DNA of 64,000 bases from Actinostola sp. cb2023. Its lineage: Eukaryota > Cnidaria > Anthozoa > Actiniaria > Actinostolidae. Shown here in pieces: positions 14,701 to 24,407 of this stretch; position 1 is the stretch's first letter, and each line of letters begins with the position of its first letter. The stretch is from NCBI GenBank assembly GCA_033675265.1, contig JAUJYZ010000813.1, positions 248,001-312,000 on the forward strand. Reading direction: 5' to 3'. The position numbers and the translations under genes are program-made. Under the pieces are notes generated by a model. It was not told the DNA's origin and did not search any database. It saw only the letters and a program-made list of their open reading frames with translations.

Positions 14701-17700
14701 CAAAAATGACTAACGGTCTACTGTGGTCCCGGTTGTTCAAAAAGTAGATAGCATTGTCTGTCGGAGAAATCGTTATCAATCAACTTATCCACTGGATAAA
14801 GAATTATCCGGTGGATAGCACTTTTCACTCTTTGAATGACAAGTGCCAGGTCTAGTGGACTGGGTAGGGACATTATCAATATCAGCACACATATGGCCTG
14901 ATCACATGGAAATAAAGGGCTCATAATATTTCTGTCATCATTATTTTGTATAATACCTGGTATTGCTCCAAATACATTTTCTCTGTTCCTTGGTATCTTT
15001 TTAGGTCTTTCCTCTTCTTCTTCTAGCTCAAAATCAAGGCCTTGAAAATCACTAGGTTCCTGAAATTTTTATTCATGAAATCATTATTATTTTACTTACC
15101 TATTGTTATTTTGATGTATTTAGGACCATCACAACACTGATTCATTCACCATCAAGTTGACGTTTAGGGCAGAGGGTCCAAGGTTTGATGTTAGTGATTG
15201 TAAGTGCATCATTCATTTTCTTCTATTATAAACTAGATGCTCTACTACTTAAGCGTGAACTTGGGCTTCATGGCTTCATGGCTTCATAATAAAGCTATTT
15301 TGATAGTTATTTATTGTGATGATCTATATTGTGAAGTGCCTTGGACTTTAGGGATATGTGCGCTATATAAATAAAATTATTATTATTATTATTATTATTA
15401 TTGTTTAATTGTAAAACCTAAAAGCTGATTTGTATTGTCATACAGAAGTCCCGGGGGCAGAAGAACTAGTAGTTGTAGCCTATTACTTACATAAAACAGA
15501 ATTTCCAGTCGAAAATACCAGCTCATGGAATGGCAAAAATACAATCGAAAAACATCCTTAGATTTTAGGGAACTATTTCAGAAAATAGTGAAGAACACAA
15601 TTTTAATTAAAAATATAGGTAGACATCACAGCATCACTAAGTGTTTGGTCTCTCGTTGCATGACTTGATAGAGAATGCATGTGTGATAAATGCATCAAGT
15701 TAGTAGATTTTCTCTTCTATTTTGACAATATTCTAGCTTGAAAGCGTAAATATAGCCAAGAACTAAACTTCAACAGTTGATGAACATCTATGATGCATTT
15801 ATTTTTATTACTAACAATAAGCAATTATTGGATGAGGTTGAGTAAAATATTGTGATTTGTCAGTGGCGAGCTACCAGTTATTTGCCGATGCCGTCCGCGG
15901 CAGAGTTCAATAATTATTGTTTTATCATTCGACTCATTAGTCGCTTTTTTTATTTTTATGCTGTTTATAGAGTTAAAATATTGTCAATCTCTTCTTCTGA
16001 CAGCTTGGGAAAACGAGCTGCCATGTTTACACTGTGAATGATCAATAGTGCGCATGCTCAGACCATTATTTGCAGCGAACATTGCTTAATCTTCACTGCG
16101 CAAGCTCAGACCGTTATCTGTACACAGTTATTTGCAGGTCTTAAACAGCCAATCAAAATTACGGATAGAAATGAGTTGAATGATAATATTTTTTATTATA
16201 CATTATACATTTTACTCAGTATCTGAATTCTCATTGGTCGAGAGCCTACAGATAATTCTAACTATCAGTGCGCGCCAGCGATATTTCAGCGGTCTGGTGG
16301 TTATCTGTAGGCAGTTATCTGCAAAAAACGAGCCTGCATAGGTCAGCAGATTGGTTGTTATCTGTAGGTTACTGCAGTGCTGTCATTTCAATCCTCATTC
16401 GTTTGTTGTTGTTGTTGGATTGCTTTCAATCCACATAGACAATGTATAATAAAACAATTATTGGATGAGGATTTGATGATATCCGGAATTATCAATGTAG
16501 AGGTAAGTGTTATTGGCCGAAGCCGTATTATTGTATATATCTCAACAATAAAACGAACAGTATAAACTGACGAGTTCTTGCTATTATTAAAAGCCACATA
16601 TGATCACACAGTCTTACCTCAGACAGAAAAATTGCAAGGCCAAATGATAATCTTTGGATATATATGTTGATTTAACTTGAAACAGTATTAAAACAGCTCA
16701 AGTTTACGGTATCTTCTTGTATTATTACATCGCTAGTCATAACTGATACGTACAATACAAACTGTCAGTGAATAAAAAGTCTTTGACAGTCTTTCATTCG
16801 CTTTACTCACACAGAGGCCATCTTGGCATGAAAATGAGGTCATGCATGGTAAATTCATTGTTTTCACTGATAGTTTACATGCATGACCTCGTTTTCATGC
16901 TAAAAGTACATACCAAGATGGCCGCTGTGTGACTAAAGCAAATGATCACCTCGTTGTTCCAACACACAGATTTCAAGTTGTTTTCTTCTTCAAACACAAC
17001 ATAGTTCTTCTTCCTTTGGTGATTTTGTACACTGATTATTATGGCAAGAACTCGACCTCTTTCCCAGGACCCTCTCACTCCTCTAGGGTGAGAGGGTCCT
17101 GGGAACGAGGTTGGCAAGAACTTTGTTTCATCACTCGGCAACCTCATACTCAAACCAAAGAGTCAATCGTCGCAAGAAAATGCTGGGTTTTCTATTTGTA
17201 TCGCCAAAAGACCTCCAAAAATGGTAATGCCAACTATTTTCCCCTTAGTTTGTGCTTTAGATCTTTTTGAACCAAATGTACCTCAAATAATTTTATTTAA
17301 CTAGTCTACCAAATGTGGTAGTTCATGCTGCCGTTCAGAATGGCTTTATGTAAGGTTATAAATTGCAAACAGTGTTTGGAACGTTACTATTTTAAGCTCA
17401 TAGCCGGTCTAGGACTGACAATTTGTAAGTGCTGTTGATTTGAATATTATTTCACGAAAACGTTACGTTGCCTCTTCTTTCGATGATGCATAGCCTCCTG
17501 CGCAGGCAACTCTAAAATACTAAAACTCTATCAGATGGGTTTCCTGTTTCCTTCGGCCTCGCACAGGGATCCCAGAAAAACAAAGGGATCCCAGAAGAGG
17601 GGTTGCATGCGGAGGAAGCTAGATGATGCACGTGAATGTGAAACTCCGTGGAAGTTTGACCTTGGGTCATGTTGCTCGTCTGTTGTCACGAAAGTTAGTT

Positions 17701-20046
17701 TACATGGAAGTTTTCATAGCTTTTTCGAATTACCAGCTTTCAAATAAAACAAGAGTTCACCACAGTCGAGTTTGTGGACCCTACTAGCATACTTGGGTAA
17801 GTAAGTGCAATAACAAGACGAAGAGCACCGAGACAAAACTTTGCATTGATCTACACTTCCCTGCCTCAAGCTACAAATGACTCGTATTTCAAGAAACAAC
17901 ATGTCGCAAAGCATGGTGGTAAAAAATGACAGCAAAGAGACAATAGAAATGATGCATTGTGGTTAAAAGCAAGTCAAGATTTTTGCCAGCTTGTACCGAA
18001 TAGTATGTTGCCTTGCTCGCTCGCTTCAGGCTTACTCGCTGCGGCAGCAATTAAGCGAAGAAATTGCTGCATACATGTGATTGTTGGGTCATCTCAGCAG
18101 CTGGCACAGGGGACATAAGCATTAGAAGCCACTTTTACGTTTGAAGGAAGCCCAAGTAATAAAACTGAATTGCTAACAATCCAGTTGAGAGTGATTGTAA
18201 TGATCGAACAATAATGATAAACTTTATCTTGCCATGGTATATATGACTCAGGATTTGGTGCTTATACAGTGTATGCTAATGCATCAGGTCCATTTAATTC
18301 AGTACAGTGAATCCCACAGTACAGTACAGTAGGATTTACATATAAATTAGTTGTGATTGCTCAAGTCATTTATTGGCAATTAAGTAGTGATCACAATCAA
18401 TCATACTTTTATTAGTTTATTTAAGAATTGGTTCATGCTTAGTGTGCGTCTATCGAGTTATGGATGCACGCAGGAAGTTTGGGGAGCACGAGAGAAGCGT
18501 ATGCCTCGAGCAACTCTAGCTGCTGGAGTGCTCTCCAAACTTCCCAAGTGCATCCATAACTCAATAGATGCACAGCTAAAAGCATGAACCAATTCTTTTA
18601 TAACATAGCGACAATAAGGAATGACGAGAAACAAACTTTTAATTGCGATTGAATATTAAATACAATATGACGTGTTCATATTTTACTGAAACAAATGAAG
18701 TTTTTCCTATAAAATTTTGGAAAGCTAGGAAAACCTTAATTATTGTTCTTCATTTTCGTATTTAACTTTGACTTTGATTTTTTTTGCCCTGCAGTGAGAC
18801 TCGCTAAGAAAAGTTTCTTCGTTGCGTGGTGAAAACATTTGCACACGTCATTTGATCGAGCACAGCCGTACACCATCGAGTTTATATGGATGCACGCTCA
18901 CGCTAATGAATTTGATTGTGTGATAATATGAACTATGTTATAATAGTTTTTAGTCCATGAAGAATGTAAAGCTACTCTGTAGAAAAGTCATCATTAAACC
19001 ATTGTTATATTATTATTATTATTGAATAAATTATAATAATTAATGTTAATGGAGTGTGGGGAGGGTTTCTGGCATTAAACATACACTTAGAATTAAATAT
19101 GTTGATGGTCATGTACATACAGAAGCATTAAACAACAACTCTTTAAGCTGACTAGACAAAATCTTTAGTCTGCTTGGTATAATAATTATTCATATATAAC
19201 ATGCTACCGTAAAAGCGCCTGGGGTGCTTATTCAATTTTTTGGGAGTTGAGAGGGGTGCTGATTAGGGAGGGGTGCTGGTTAGGGAGGGGGCGCTGATTA
19301 GGTAGGGGGCACTGATTAGGGAGGGGGCGCTGATTAGGGAGGGGGAGCTGATTAGGAAGGGGGTGCTGATTAGAGGGTCTCAATGGAGTTAAGCTTTAGC
19401 CATAAAAAGGCCTAAAATTTAGTCATTAGGTGTAAAATTAGAGAATTTTAAGCTGTTAGACGTAAAAAAAATTAGCCGTAAAGAGATATTGTAACCATTT
19501 TCATTGAATTTTCAAGTCTGGGCTCATATGAACGCACGTAAAAAGGTCAAAATTTTAGCCGTTAAGCGTATACGCTACCCCCTCCCCATTGAGACCCGCT
19601 GATTAGGGAGGGGACGCTGATTTAAATTTTCGGAAAATACCAAAATCTGAGTCGATGTAACAGAACTATATTAACGAAAACTGGAACAGTAACCGAATAA
19701 TTGATAAGGTGAAAAAACGGCTTTGTACATTCATGGAGGTGGATCATTTATTGTGATTACCACGTTATGTTGCTCAGTGCTCAATCAATGACAATTTCTA
19801 ACCAAAATGTTGATTTTATGCCGATATTCACATGGTTCACTTTGGGAGGAGGCGCTTCGGGAGGGGGTGCTTAATTATTTCAAAAATCGAGGTCGAATGG
19901 GGGAGCTTATTTGGGAGGGGGCACTTATTGAAAGGAGGGCGTTTATTCAAATCATTACGGTACATTGGATACAACCGTTTATAATCAAAACTTGCAAACA
20001 AAATCTTTAGTCTGCTTGGTATAATAATTATTCATATATAACATGC

Positions 20047-20131
<85 letters not shown>

Positions 20132-20699
20132 GAGATAAATTATTTGAAGCAAAATAGATCTACTAGATCTCAGTAACTTGAGCAAAAGTTATATGACTTT
20201 GAATGAGGCAGTGTTTGGCAAGTTTGTACATTTCTTTGCACGTGCGTAATCATAATCGAGTATCTCCATCTCCAATTTAGTAAGCTTATGGTCATATAAC
20301 ATATCAACATTAACGCAACAGTTTCCGTCTAAATAACATGGTATTTTATTCAAGCTACCTTTCCCAACAGCCTTCCAGAGCGTCTTCTCGTAGGTTTGTC
20401 TTCTACGCTTGATTGTGTCACTATGCAGTCAGTACTCGATAAAGCTCGCTCTTTTCGAGGTCTTTGTACTTCGATACGCTTTCTTTTCACTTGCTTATTC
20501 AAAGCTGGCTTCTTTGGCAGACTTGGAAAATGAGAAAACGGCTTGATAGAAAAATATGGAGGTAATTTGTCAAACAAAACATAGGTAAACATTTACTTGA
20601 ATTCATAGTTACCTTATCAAAACCTAGTCCTGCAAGAACCTTCTTATTTTCTTCGATGTTTTTTGCTCTTTGTTTCTCATAATCGCTCATAAAACTCAT
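2314..20699 (-). CDS. Stand-alone SRA/YDG-domain protein, 10 exons, about 423 aa
   Basis: Joined exons (transcript order): 20699-20613, 20541-20359, 15059-14957, 9963-9903, 9827-9712, 9536-9499, 9067-9022, 7618-7520, 6876-6752, 2727-2314. All junctions are GT-AG and the phases match throughout, giving 1272 nt. SRA domains bind methylated or hemimethylated cytosine by flipping the base. Visible hallmarks are [67 protein letters not shown] and [11 protein letters not shown], in UHRF-family order. The pocket-type residues (GGY, EDD, YTG) are kept, but the loop matching the UHRF1 NKR finger is different and longer. There is no UBL, Tudor, PHD or RING region, unlike UHRF1. The N-terminal 90 residues are basic (nuclear-type RRRSGR); the last 137 are acidic and low-complexity. 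Probably a nuclear DNA-methylation reader. The fold is sure; the target is inferred. Confidence 0.9.
2849..2956 (-). repeat. Duplicated fragment of SRA exon 9, copy A
   Basis: On the minus strand it repeats the end of exon 9: CAG(T/C)CTACTGC, GTGTGGGA, then a stop (GATTAG) and the GTATGTGAC donor. Copy B at 3751-3848 is nearly identical and the true exon is at 6752. The minisatellite lies between A and B. Confidence 0.8.
2953..3750. repeat. Polypurine minisatellite (GAGGGAGGGAGAGGAA type)
   Basis: About 800 bp of nearly pure A/G on the + strand in units of roughly 15 bp (GAGGGAGGGAGAGGAAG variants). It sits in the last SRA intron between two copies of a duplicated exon-9 fragment. Long polypurine tracts can form triplex DNA and stall polymerases. 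Confidence 0.95.
3751..3848 (-). repeat. Duplicated fragment of SRA exon 9, copy B
   Basis: Same unit as 2849-2956, including TGGATATCTTGTTATC before and TGGTATTCAGG after. It again has the in-frame stop, so it is not a usable exon. Confidence 0.8.
3990..5541 (-). pseudogene. Tx1/L1-like LINE, ORF2 remnant lacking the polymerase core
   Basis: ATG 5541 opens an exonuclease-endonuclease-phosphatase domain ([26 protein letters not shown]). Frame-shifted pieces follow: SRIDLTLFP and YWKLNTSNL, then [12 protein letters not shown], and finally the LINE C-terminal part ([32 protein letters not shown]). The central reverse-transcriptase catalytic part is missing, so the copy carries a large internal deletion and cannot move itself. 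Confidence 0.78.
5576..6574 (-). pseudogene. Tx1/L1-like LINE, ORF1 remnant
   Basis: Starts at ATG 6574 ([16 protein letters not shown]) with a Pro/Ser/Ala-rich, Arg-rich protein carrying an Ala run coded by a CTG/CAG-type repeat. Stops and shifts follow at 6089 and onward to about 5576. It lies 35 bp upstream of the endonuclease ORF on the same strand, the usual LINE order. Located in the intron between exons 9 and 10 of the SRA gene, same orientation. Confidence 0.6.
6752..6876 (-). CDS. SRA gene exon 9 (last SRA strands)
   Basis: Encodes [16 protein letters not shown], then [14 protein letters not shown] and WDIDETTS, the C-terminal strands of the fold. The donor is AGT|GTATGT, phase 0. 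If unspliced, translation would stop three codons later. Its 3' half and donor are duplicated at 2864-2956 and 3751-3848. Confidence 0.88.
7067..7507. mobile_element. TIR element (TCTCAAAA..GTCCAGATG family), copy 1
   Basis: Terminal inverted repeats of about 75 bp include GTCCAGATGAAAAGACTACA and TCACGTGATTCA. One end of another copy is at 21965-22060. No transposase seen. Confidence 0.8.
7520..7618 (-). CDS. SRA gene exon 8
   Basis: Encodes [20 protein letters not shown] and on to GYRYD. The reading frame needs the acceptor CTTAAG|CT; an AG 10 nt upstream (TTTCCAG) would shift the frame. It continues RALTKN, like NRALALN of UHRF1. Donor GATG|GTAATT. Confidence 0.88.
7662..8683. mobile_element. 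piggyBac-like element without transposase
   Basis: Flanked by TTAA at 7662-7665 and 8680-8683. Termini are CCCATTCGCTCC and GGAGCGAATGGG. TTAA target plus CCC ends are the piggyBac signature. The interior has no transposase ORF. About 390 bp of the interior (8190-8650) recurs at 50848-51236. Confidence 0.8.
8699..8900. mobile_element. Foldback MITE, 200 bp
   Basis: Arms AATAGGCGATTTTCATGATG and complement; inner pair GTACCAGAATGCTTTG / CAAAGCATTCTGGTAC. Located 16 bp after the piggyBac-like element. Confidence 0.8.
9022..9067 (-). CDS. SRA gene exon 7 (46-bp microexon)
   Basis: Encodes [15 protein letters not shown] plus one base. RTAPQS corresponds to RTAEQS after the finger loop in UHRF1. 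Acceptor ATTAG|AAC, donor AGAG|GTAAGT. Confidence 0.9.
9499..9536 (-). CDS. SRA gene exon 6 (38-bp microexon)
   Basis: Encodes [12 protein letters not shown] after a split Gly. It starts the loop where UHRF1 has its NKR finger. Acceptor CTACAG|GA, donor AAG|GTCAGT. It is too short to show as an ORF but is supported by both phases. Confidence 0.9.
9712..9827 (-). CDS. SRA gene exon 5 (base-binding core)
   Basis: Encodes [13 protein letters not shown], then [12 protein letters not shown] and ECFTYTGE. These hold the thumb-type VAGIHG and the pocket residues of the SRA fold. Acceptor TTTCAG|G, donor GAAG|GTTTGC. Confidence 0.95.
9903..9963 (-). CDS. SRA gene exon 4
   Basis: Encodes [19 protein letters not shown] plus split codons at each end. 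It matches the VGTxW...R......GVHR stretch of SRA domains. Acceptor CTAAG|GT (phase 1), donor ACAG|GTATAT (phase 2). Confidence 0.92.
10211..10996. mobile_element. TIR element (TTGCATAATCGTTGTCGGGT family), interrupted
   Basis: Ends ATTGCATAATCGTTGTCGGG and complement. It holds a nested element at 10261-10771. An uninterrupted relative is at 37700-37956 and an inverted one at 11408-11655. Confidence 0.85.
10261..10771. mobile_element. 8-bp-TSD element with CCCAGGGGGGG ends, copy 1
   Basis: Target duplication GCTGAGAC at 10253-10260 and 10772-10779. The empty site at about 37732 has a single GCTGAGAC. Long TIRs include GACGGGGAGGTGCGAATG. The interior repeats CCCAAAAAAAGTCC. An 8-bp TSD suggests a hAT-like origin. 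Confidence 0.85.
11408..11655. mobile_element. TTGCATAATCG-family element, inverted decayed copy
   Basis: Left end ATTGCATAATCATTGTCGGG; the body matches the complement of 10780-10996, with CTTGTAGGATCTTAGTTAAA. Right side is degraded. Confidence 0.7.
12445..12721. mobile_element. MITE with CAGTGTGACTACACC ends
   Basis: TIRs of about 45 bp (CAGTGTGACTACACCAACCA) flanked by TA on both sides. It may lie inside a larger element bounded by ATTCGTACTTAATTTCG-like ends at about 12007 and 12752. Confidence 0.8.
13490..13858. mobile_element. Cruciform-ended element, copy 1
   Basis: An ATAACGCGCGCTCTGATTGG end, a unique middle, then TTATAAAAG and a perfect-looking palindrome at 13669-13858. Each palindrome arm carries an inner hairpin TCCAT-CGAGTT-ATGGA. 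The family has three more copies. Confidence 0.75.
14068..14337. mobile_element. Foldback MITE, 270 bp
   Basis: Arms GACATCAGTCCATAGGCGAT and complement, extended by GGTCATTCCAAGAC / GTCTTGGAATGACC. Located in an SRA intron. Confidence 0.85.
14957..15059 (-). CDS. SRA gene exon 3 (acidic run and SRA start)
   Basis: Encodes a Glu-rich run (ELEEEEERP) followed by [11 protein letters not shown], the opening strand of the SRA fold (compare the NHYGPIPG pattern of UHRF1). Acceptor TTTCAG|GAA; donor CCAG|GTATTA, phase 1. Confidence 0.9.
15290..15402 (+). repeat. SINE/LINE-type 3' tail with TTA microsatellite
   Basis: GTGAAGTGCCTTGGAC, then TGTGCGCTATATAAATAAAA running into (TTA)n. This tail is typical of invertebrate SINEs. 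The body upstream is not recognisable. Confidence 0.5.
16799..16940. mobile_element. Foldback MITE
   Basis: CACACAG(A/C)GGCCATCTTGG and complement frame an inner pair GTCATGCATG / CATGCATGAC. No coding content. Confidence 0.75.
17054..17113. repeat. Palindrome CCAGGACCCTCTCAC
   Basis: CCCAGGACCCTCTCAC...GTGAGAGGGTCCTGGG with an 8-bp centre. Similar wording occurs in the TIRs of 44178-45309. Confidence 0.7.
18423..18598. mobile_element. Cruciform-ended element, copy 2 (palindrome)
   Basis: Outer stem AAGAATTGGTTCATGC and complement, inner hairpin with loop CGAGTT, followed by TTTATAACATAG. The outer stem sequence differs from other copies but still pairs. A related single core lies at 18869-18897. 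Confidence 0.75.
19205..19962. mobile_element. TACCGTAA-ended element with GGGAGGGG(C/T)GCTGATTAG repeats
   Basis: Ends TACCGTAAAAGCGC and TTACGGTA. It contains six or more 20-22 bp GCTGATTAGGGAGGGGG units near 19250-19370. It is flanked by a roughly 49-bp direct repeat (19158-19206 and 20002-20050). Confidence 0.7.
20049..20130. repeat. (TAA)n microsatellite
   Basis: About 27 perfect ATA/TAA units, starting right after the 49-bp direct repeat. Confidence 0.95.
20359..20541 (-). CDS. SRA gene exon 2 (basic region)
   Basis: 61 codons with many Lys/Arg, ending [12 protein letters not shown]. The acceptor is TATCAAG|CCG after a pyrimidine tract and the donor is AAG|GTAGCT. The intron before it is only 71 bp. 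An acceptor 18 nt further in (CCAAG) would give immediate stops, which fixes the choice. Confidence 0.8.
20613..20699 (-). CDS. SRA gene exon 1 (start codon)
   Basis: It encodes 29 residues beginning [21 protein letters not shown] 20699 has A at -3. A second in-frame ATG sits at 20690 and another lies upstream at 20759, so the exact start is open. The donor is AAG|GTAACT, phase 0. The ERxxNIxxN-like pattern resembles N-terminal motifs of several chromatin proteins. Confidence 0.75.
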
Positions 20700-21019
20700 T
20701 GTATGTTTGTGAAAAACCCAGCACGTTTTCAAAACAACTTCACATATGAAGAAGCACATGGAACCACTGATGGCCCTTCGCTGTCAAATACACGTGCGTA
20801 AAATCAGTTAATCTGATTGGATCAAAGACTCTAGTCAGTGATTGGTTAATATTACGTTCGGGGAAAAACCGGAAGCAACTCGGGAAAAAAATTACACAAG
20901 ACGCGTTCACTCGGGCTACTGTATTTCGAGAACTATAAAATGCACAGGACTTAAAATATATCAAGCTATGGCAAATTAAAATACTGATTTTACACTGAAA
21001 TCGATGATTGATCAATGAG

Positions 21020-21960
21020 TACCGACTAAAAATTATAAATCCTTAGATTTTAGCCAAAGAACTACATTACTAAGGAACTATTTCAGAGAAGTGCTAAAAC
21101 CTTGGACAGAATAGACATCGCAGCGTGACTAAAACTAGCGTTTCGTTTATAGTCCAGTCATCCTATGAAATTTTGGGGGTCAAGTTGGAACAAATTGCAA
21201 CAGAAAGTTTGTCATCGCTATTCAACCAAGATGGGTTACCTAAACAACATACTGATAGTCCTCAAAAATCCCTTCGGTGGAACATGCCGAAAATGAGGAT
21301 AAAAGATTTCGTGGTTTCACCACAGGGATCCCGCGTCGAGCAAAATGAATTATATTTAAAAAAATACATTTATCCGACTTTTTTCTTTGATTTTTAATTT
21401 CCAAGATTATTTCTGTTGTGGTTGAAGTTACTTTATTAACACAAAAGTACTTGAAATGCAGGGGAAATGTCCCTAGGCCATGACCCTTACCACAGGGATC
21501 CCAATACGTAGAAAATTGAATTTTCAATCAAAAAATCGATTTCCTGCTTTATGTTTGATTGTTTCTTGGTTATCCGTTGCGTTGTATAGCCAAATTAGTC
21601 TATGCTAAGACTGTTTAACACTAATGACTAATATTAATCAACTATTGAAATACAATAATGATACTATAGTTGTCAGTTCGTATGCCGGGTAGGAAACCTA
21701 TACGGTACGGATCGAGTTACGCTCACGGTACAGAATTTTTAAGATCAGCAAACTGGTTTCTTTCTGGTGCAAACAGCCTATATGATCTGAAAGAGTTTGT
21801 CTGAAAAAACATTTCTGGAAACTTTCGATGGTATAGGATAAAATCTCAAAAAGTTATCGGGGATGACATTTATAGACTTTAGTATGGGATTTTGCCGTCA
21901 TGCGTTACAAGCCTCGTTTTGATGTTTTTTCAGAATTTAAATCGTTCATAACTTCGCAGA
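21020..21960. other. Intergenic segment upstream of the SRA gene
   Basis: Contains GATTTTAG..GAACTATTTCAG sequence shared with 15555, 35330 and 38780, and two CACAGGGATCCC boxes 190 bp apart. Open frames here look like chance. Confidence 0.5.
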
Positions 21961-21964
21961 GATA

Positions 21965-22060
21965 CAGTCATTCTCAAAAAGGTTGTCCAGATGAAAAGAC
22001 TACAATACTCCAATAAAGTCACGTGATTCAATATGTTTTCAATTTCTGCGCGTGGAACTG
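21965..22060 (+). mobile_element. TIR element end, second copy (truncated)
   Basis: Repeats the first 95 bp of 7067-7507 (GTTGTCCAGATGAAAAGACT and onward); the other end is absent. Confidence 0.7.
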
Positions 22061-22399
22061 CGAGTTGACCATGAACTTCGTTTTCTCTCATAATGTCAAC
22101 GTTGATTGTTACACCGTTGTCTGCCTTTTTCCCCACTAGCAGCTGAGATCGCCACTCCTTTCCCAGGGGCGGATTCAGAGATTTTGCAGGGGGGAGCGTT
22201 CAGGTTGAACAGGCTATTGAGGATTTCCAAAACTGATATTTTCAGTTTTGAAACTGAAGAATCAGCGTTTCAAAAATTTAAAAAAACCTCCGATTTCATA
22301 AAATTTGATAGTTTTTTATTATTATTTCCGATTGTCCCTTGACAGCTTCTGTATTTTGTGGTTGCCGTGCCGCGACTGCGATGATTTCGAATTTCGAAT

Positions 22400-22630
22400 G
22401 AATCCGTTTGGACCTAACCTGCGAATACAGCCGCTCCTATGGCGAGCGAAAAAAGCGGCTGTATTCGGAGGCTAGCTTGGACCGTGCCGTGACACAATTC
22501 AACGATTCGGCACAGTTTTGGTTTGGTAGACCCGAACGCGCGGAGAATGGGGACGCGTTTGATGCGGGAGAGGGGAGAGTTCGGAGAGTTCGCGTTCGGG
22601 TCTACCGAAACTCGGCGCGACTGATTCTGG
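22400..22630. repeat. Two adjacent hairpins, GC-rich
   Basis: CGAATACAGCCGCT/AGCGGCTGTATTCG and GGTAGACCCGAACGCG/CGCGTTCGGGTCTACC are inverted pairs. An ORF across them is probably accidental. Confidence 0.6.
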
Positions 22631-22764
22631 AGGGAAAAGGACGGACTGTTCAGTCTAGCACTATGCTACGGTCACGAAAATGTTCGGACATTAGTTGACT
22701 AATTTTCGACGAAATTATCGAACTGTTTTTTATTTGGTGCAATAATACCAAAACCACATTCTCT

Positions 22765-22907
22765 AGAGTGCAAACCATATGTCCGTGAAATAGTACTATT
22801 ACTAAATAGTACTAAATAGTGTTATCTCTATTGTTTTCTATTGTTTCATTGGTGCTATTTAGTACTAATTAGTTTGTACTGTTTCATGGACATATGGTTT
22901 GCACTCT
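22765..22907. mobile_element. MITE with AGAGTGCAAACCATATGTCC ends
   Basis: Perfect terminal pairs around an AGTACTAAATAG-type inner repeat. A decayed relative is at about 40240-40352 (ACTAAATAGCAC ... GTGAGCACTC). Confidence 0.8.
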
Positions 22908-23264
22908 ATATGCTTACCCAAAAAAGTTTTTGCTCACATTTAGGGAACCAAATGAAATAACGATCGATAATTTACACGAAAATTAGTAAACAACAATGGG
23001 AGAACATTTCCGTGACCATACATGTATACATGAAGTACTCACGTGAGCACTAGATTTCCGTGACAGTGCCGTGGTTTTTCACAGTCATACCACAGATAGC
23101 CCAAGTTGTGGACTTGTGGCGAGATTTACAGTAAATGTATGGAGTCACAACGAACTTTGAAAACCGTCTAAATAAAATTCTACAAACCCTCAAAGTAGTC
23201 CTACTTGCCGTATTGTGTTGTCCTTTGGAATTGTGTGAGGTTTGGAGCCATTAATTCCGATTTT

Positions 23265-23393
23265 GCACGAAAGGTGAATAGCGCTATCCACCGGATAAGT
23301 CTTATCCAACGGATAAAACTTATTGGATAACTGCATCAGTTTTATCCGTTTGATAGGACTTATCCGGTGGATAGCGCTATTCACCTTTCGTGC
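23265..23393. mobile_element. MITE of the TATCC(A/G)(C)CGGATAA type
   Basis: Palindrome GCACGAAAGGTGAATAGCGC...GCGCTATTCACCTTTCGTGC with inner TCCACCGGATAAG pairs. A related degraded copy is at about 14726-14840. I know this style of repeat as common in anthozoan genomes. Confidence 0.8.
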
Positions 23394-23910
23394 AACCGGG
23401 GCCTGGATACGAATATCGTCTATCACGGGAGAAACATGTGAACAGACACGTGAGATCAAAGTCCATACGGCCGATTTCGAACTTTGTTGCAAGTTGGCTG
23501 GTGATGTAATATCATTATTTAGTGTCCTGTTCCCATGAAAAGTTGTAGGTAGTATAAATAAGTTGTTTTGTTTATTTAATACGACAGAGGAACTATTTTT
23601 ATATTCTATTTATGCGCACTTTGACATACTAATGATAATTTGCGCATAAATATGTAAATCAATAAAGTTCAAAGTTCAAGTTCAAGTTCAAGTAAAGTCG
23701 TTAATTATTCTTGCGGTTAACTCAGTCGGTTGTATATAAACCGGGGGGGAGGTACTCCTTATATACGAGTGTGATGACCGTCTTATTTTTTAGTTGAAAT
23801 CGTCATTTTGGTATTTTTTAGTGTTGTCAAAGCGAAGTCCTGGTTCTTTCCTGAAAACCGGTAATTTTTAGGGTACAGTAAAAACCCGCATATGAGAAAC
23901 TGCAGATTAA

Positions 23911-24407
23911 AGGCGCTGTTACACGTAGCATTTTCTCGTGCAACACGTCTCGCGAAAAAAATTGTTGCAGGTTGCAGAAGACCATGTCACACGTACAATT
24001 TCGGTTGCAACTTGTCTCGCGCAAAAACAAATGTCAAGTTGCACGCGTAATCGTGAAACCGTCATTTCCACTCTTTTCTGGGAAAATATCGTAAACTTTC
24101 GTCCTCGTCTGCAATGTTTACCGAAAATAATTGTGTTTTGGTCTGTTTTTATTATGTTGAAGTTCTCGCTTTCTCAGTGATCGACTCGTTCGCTCTAGTT
24201 GTGGCGCGAGACAAGTTGCACGGATCCATGTTACACGTAAATTTTTACAAAAATTGTTGCAGAAAGTAGAAGCTAGTTCAACTTTTCGTGCAACAAAAAA
24301 AACTAGTCGCGCGAGGGGATGTTACACGTAAAAAACGCTCTTGCAACCTGCAACTATTTTTTTCGCGAGACGAGTTGCACGAGAAAATGCTACGTGTAAC
24401 AGCGCCT
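23911..24407. mobile_element. PIF/Harbinger-like MITE, 3-bp TAA TSD
   Basis: TIR AGGCGCTGTTACACGTAGCA and complement, flanked by TAA (23908-23910, 24408-24410). The interior repeats GTTGCAGGTTGCA and CTCGCG motifs. TWA targets are the Harbinger habit. Confidence 0.75.

Larger units (their letters stand above)
15403..18420. other. SRA intron 2, largely featureless
   Basis: Apart from the foldback at 16799-16940 and the palindrome at 17054-17113, no gene, RNA or clear element was found. Two segments near 15820-15910 and 16440-16540 are diverged copies of each other (CAATTATTGGATGAGG). Confidence 0.6.

Noticed and set aside
22408..22698. 96-codon Arg-rich ORF
   Set aside because: Spans two inverted-repeat hairpins; composition reflects the GC-rich palindromes.
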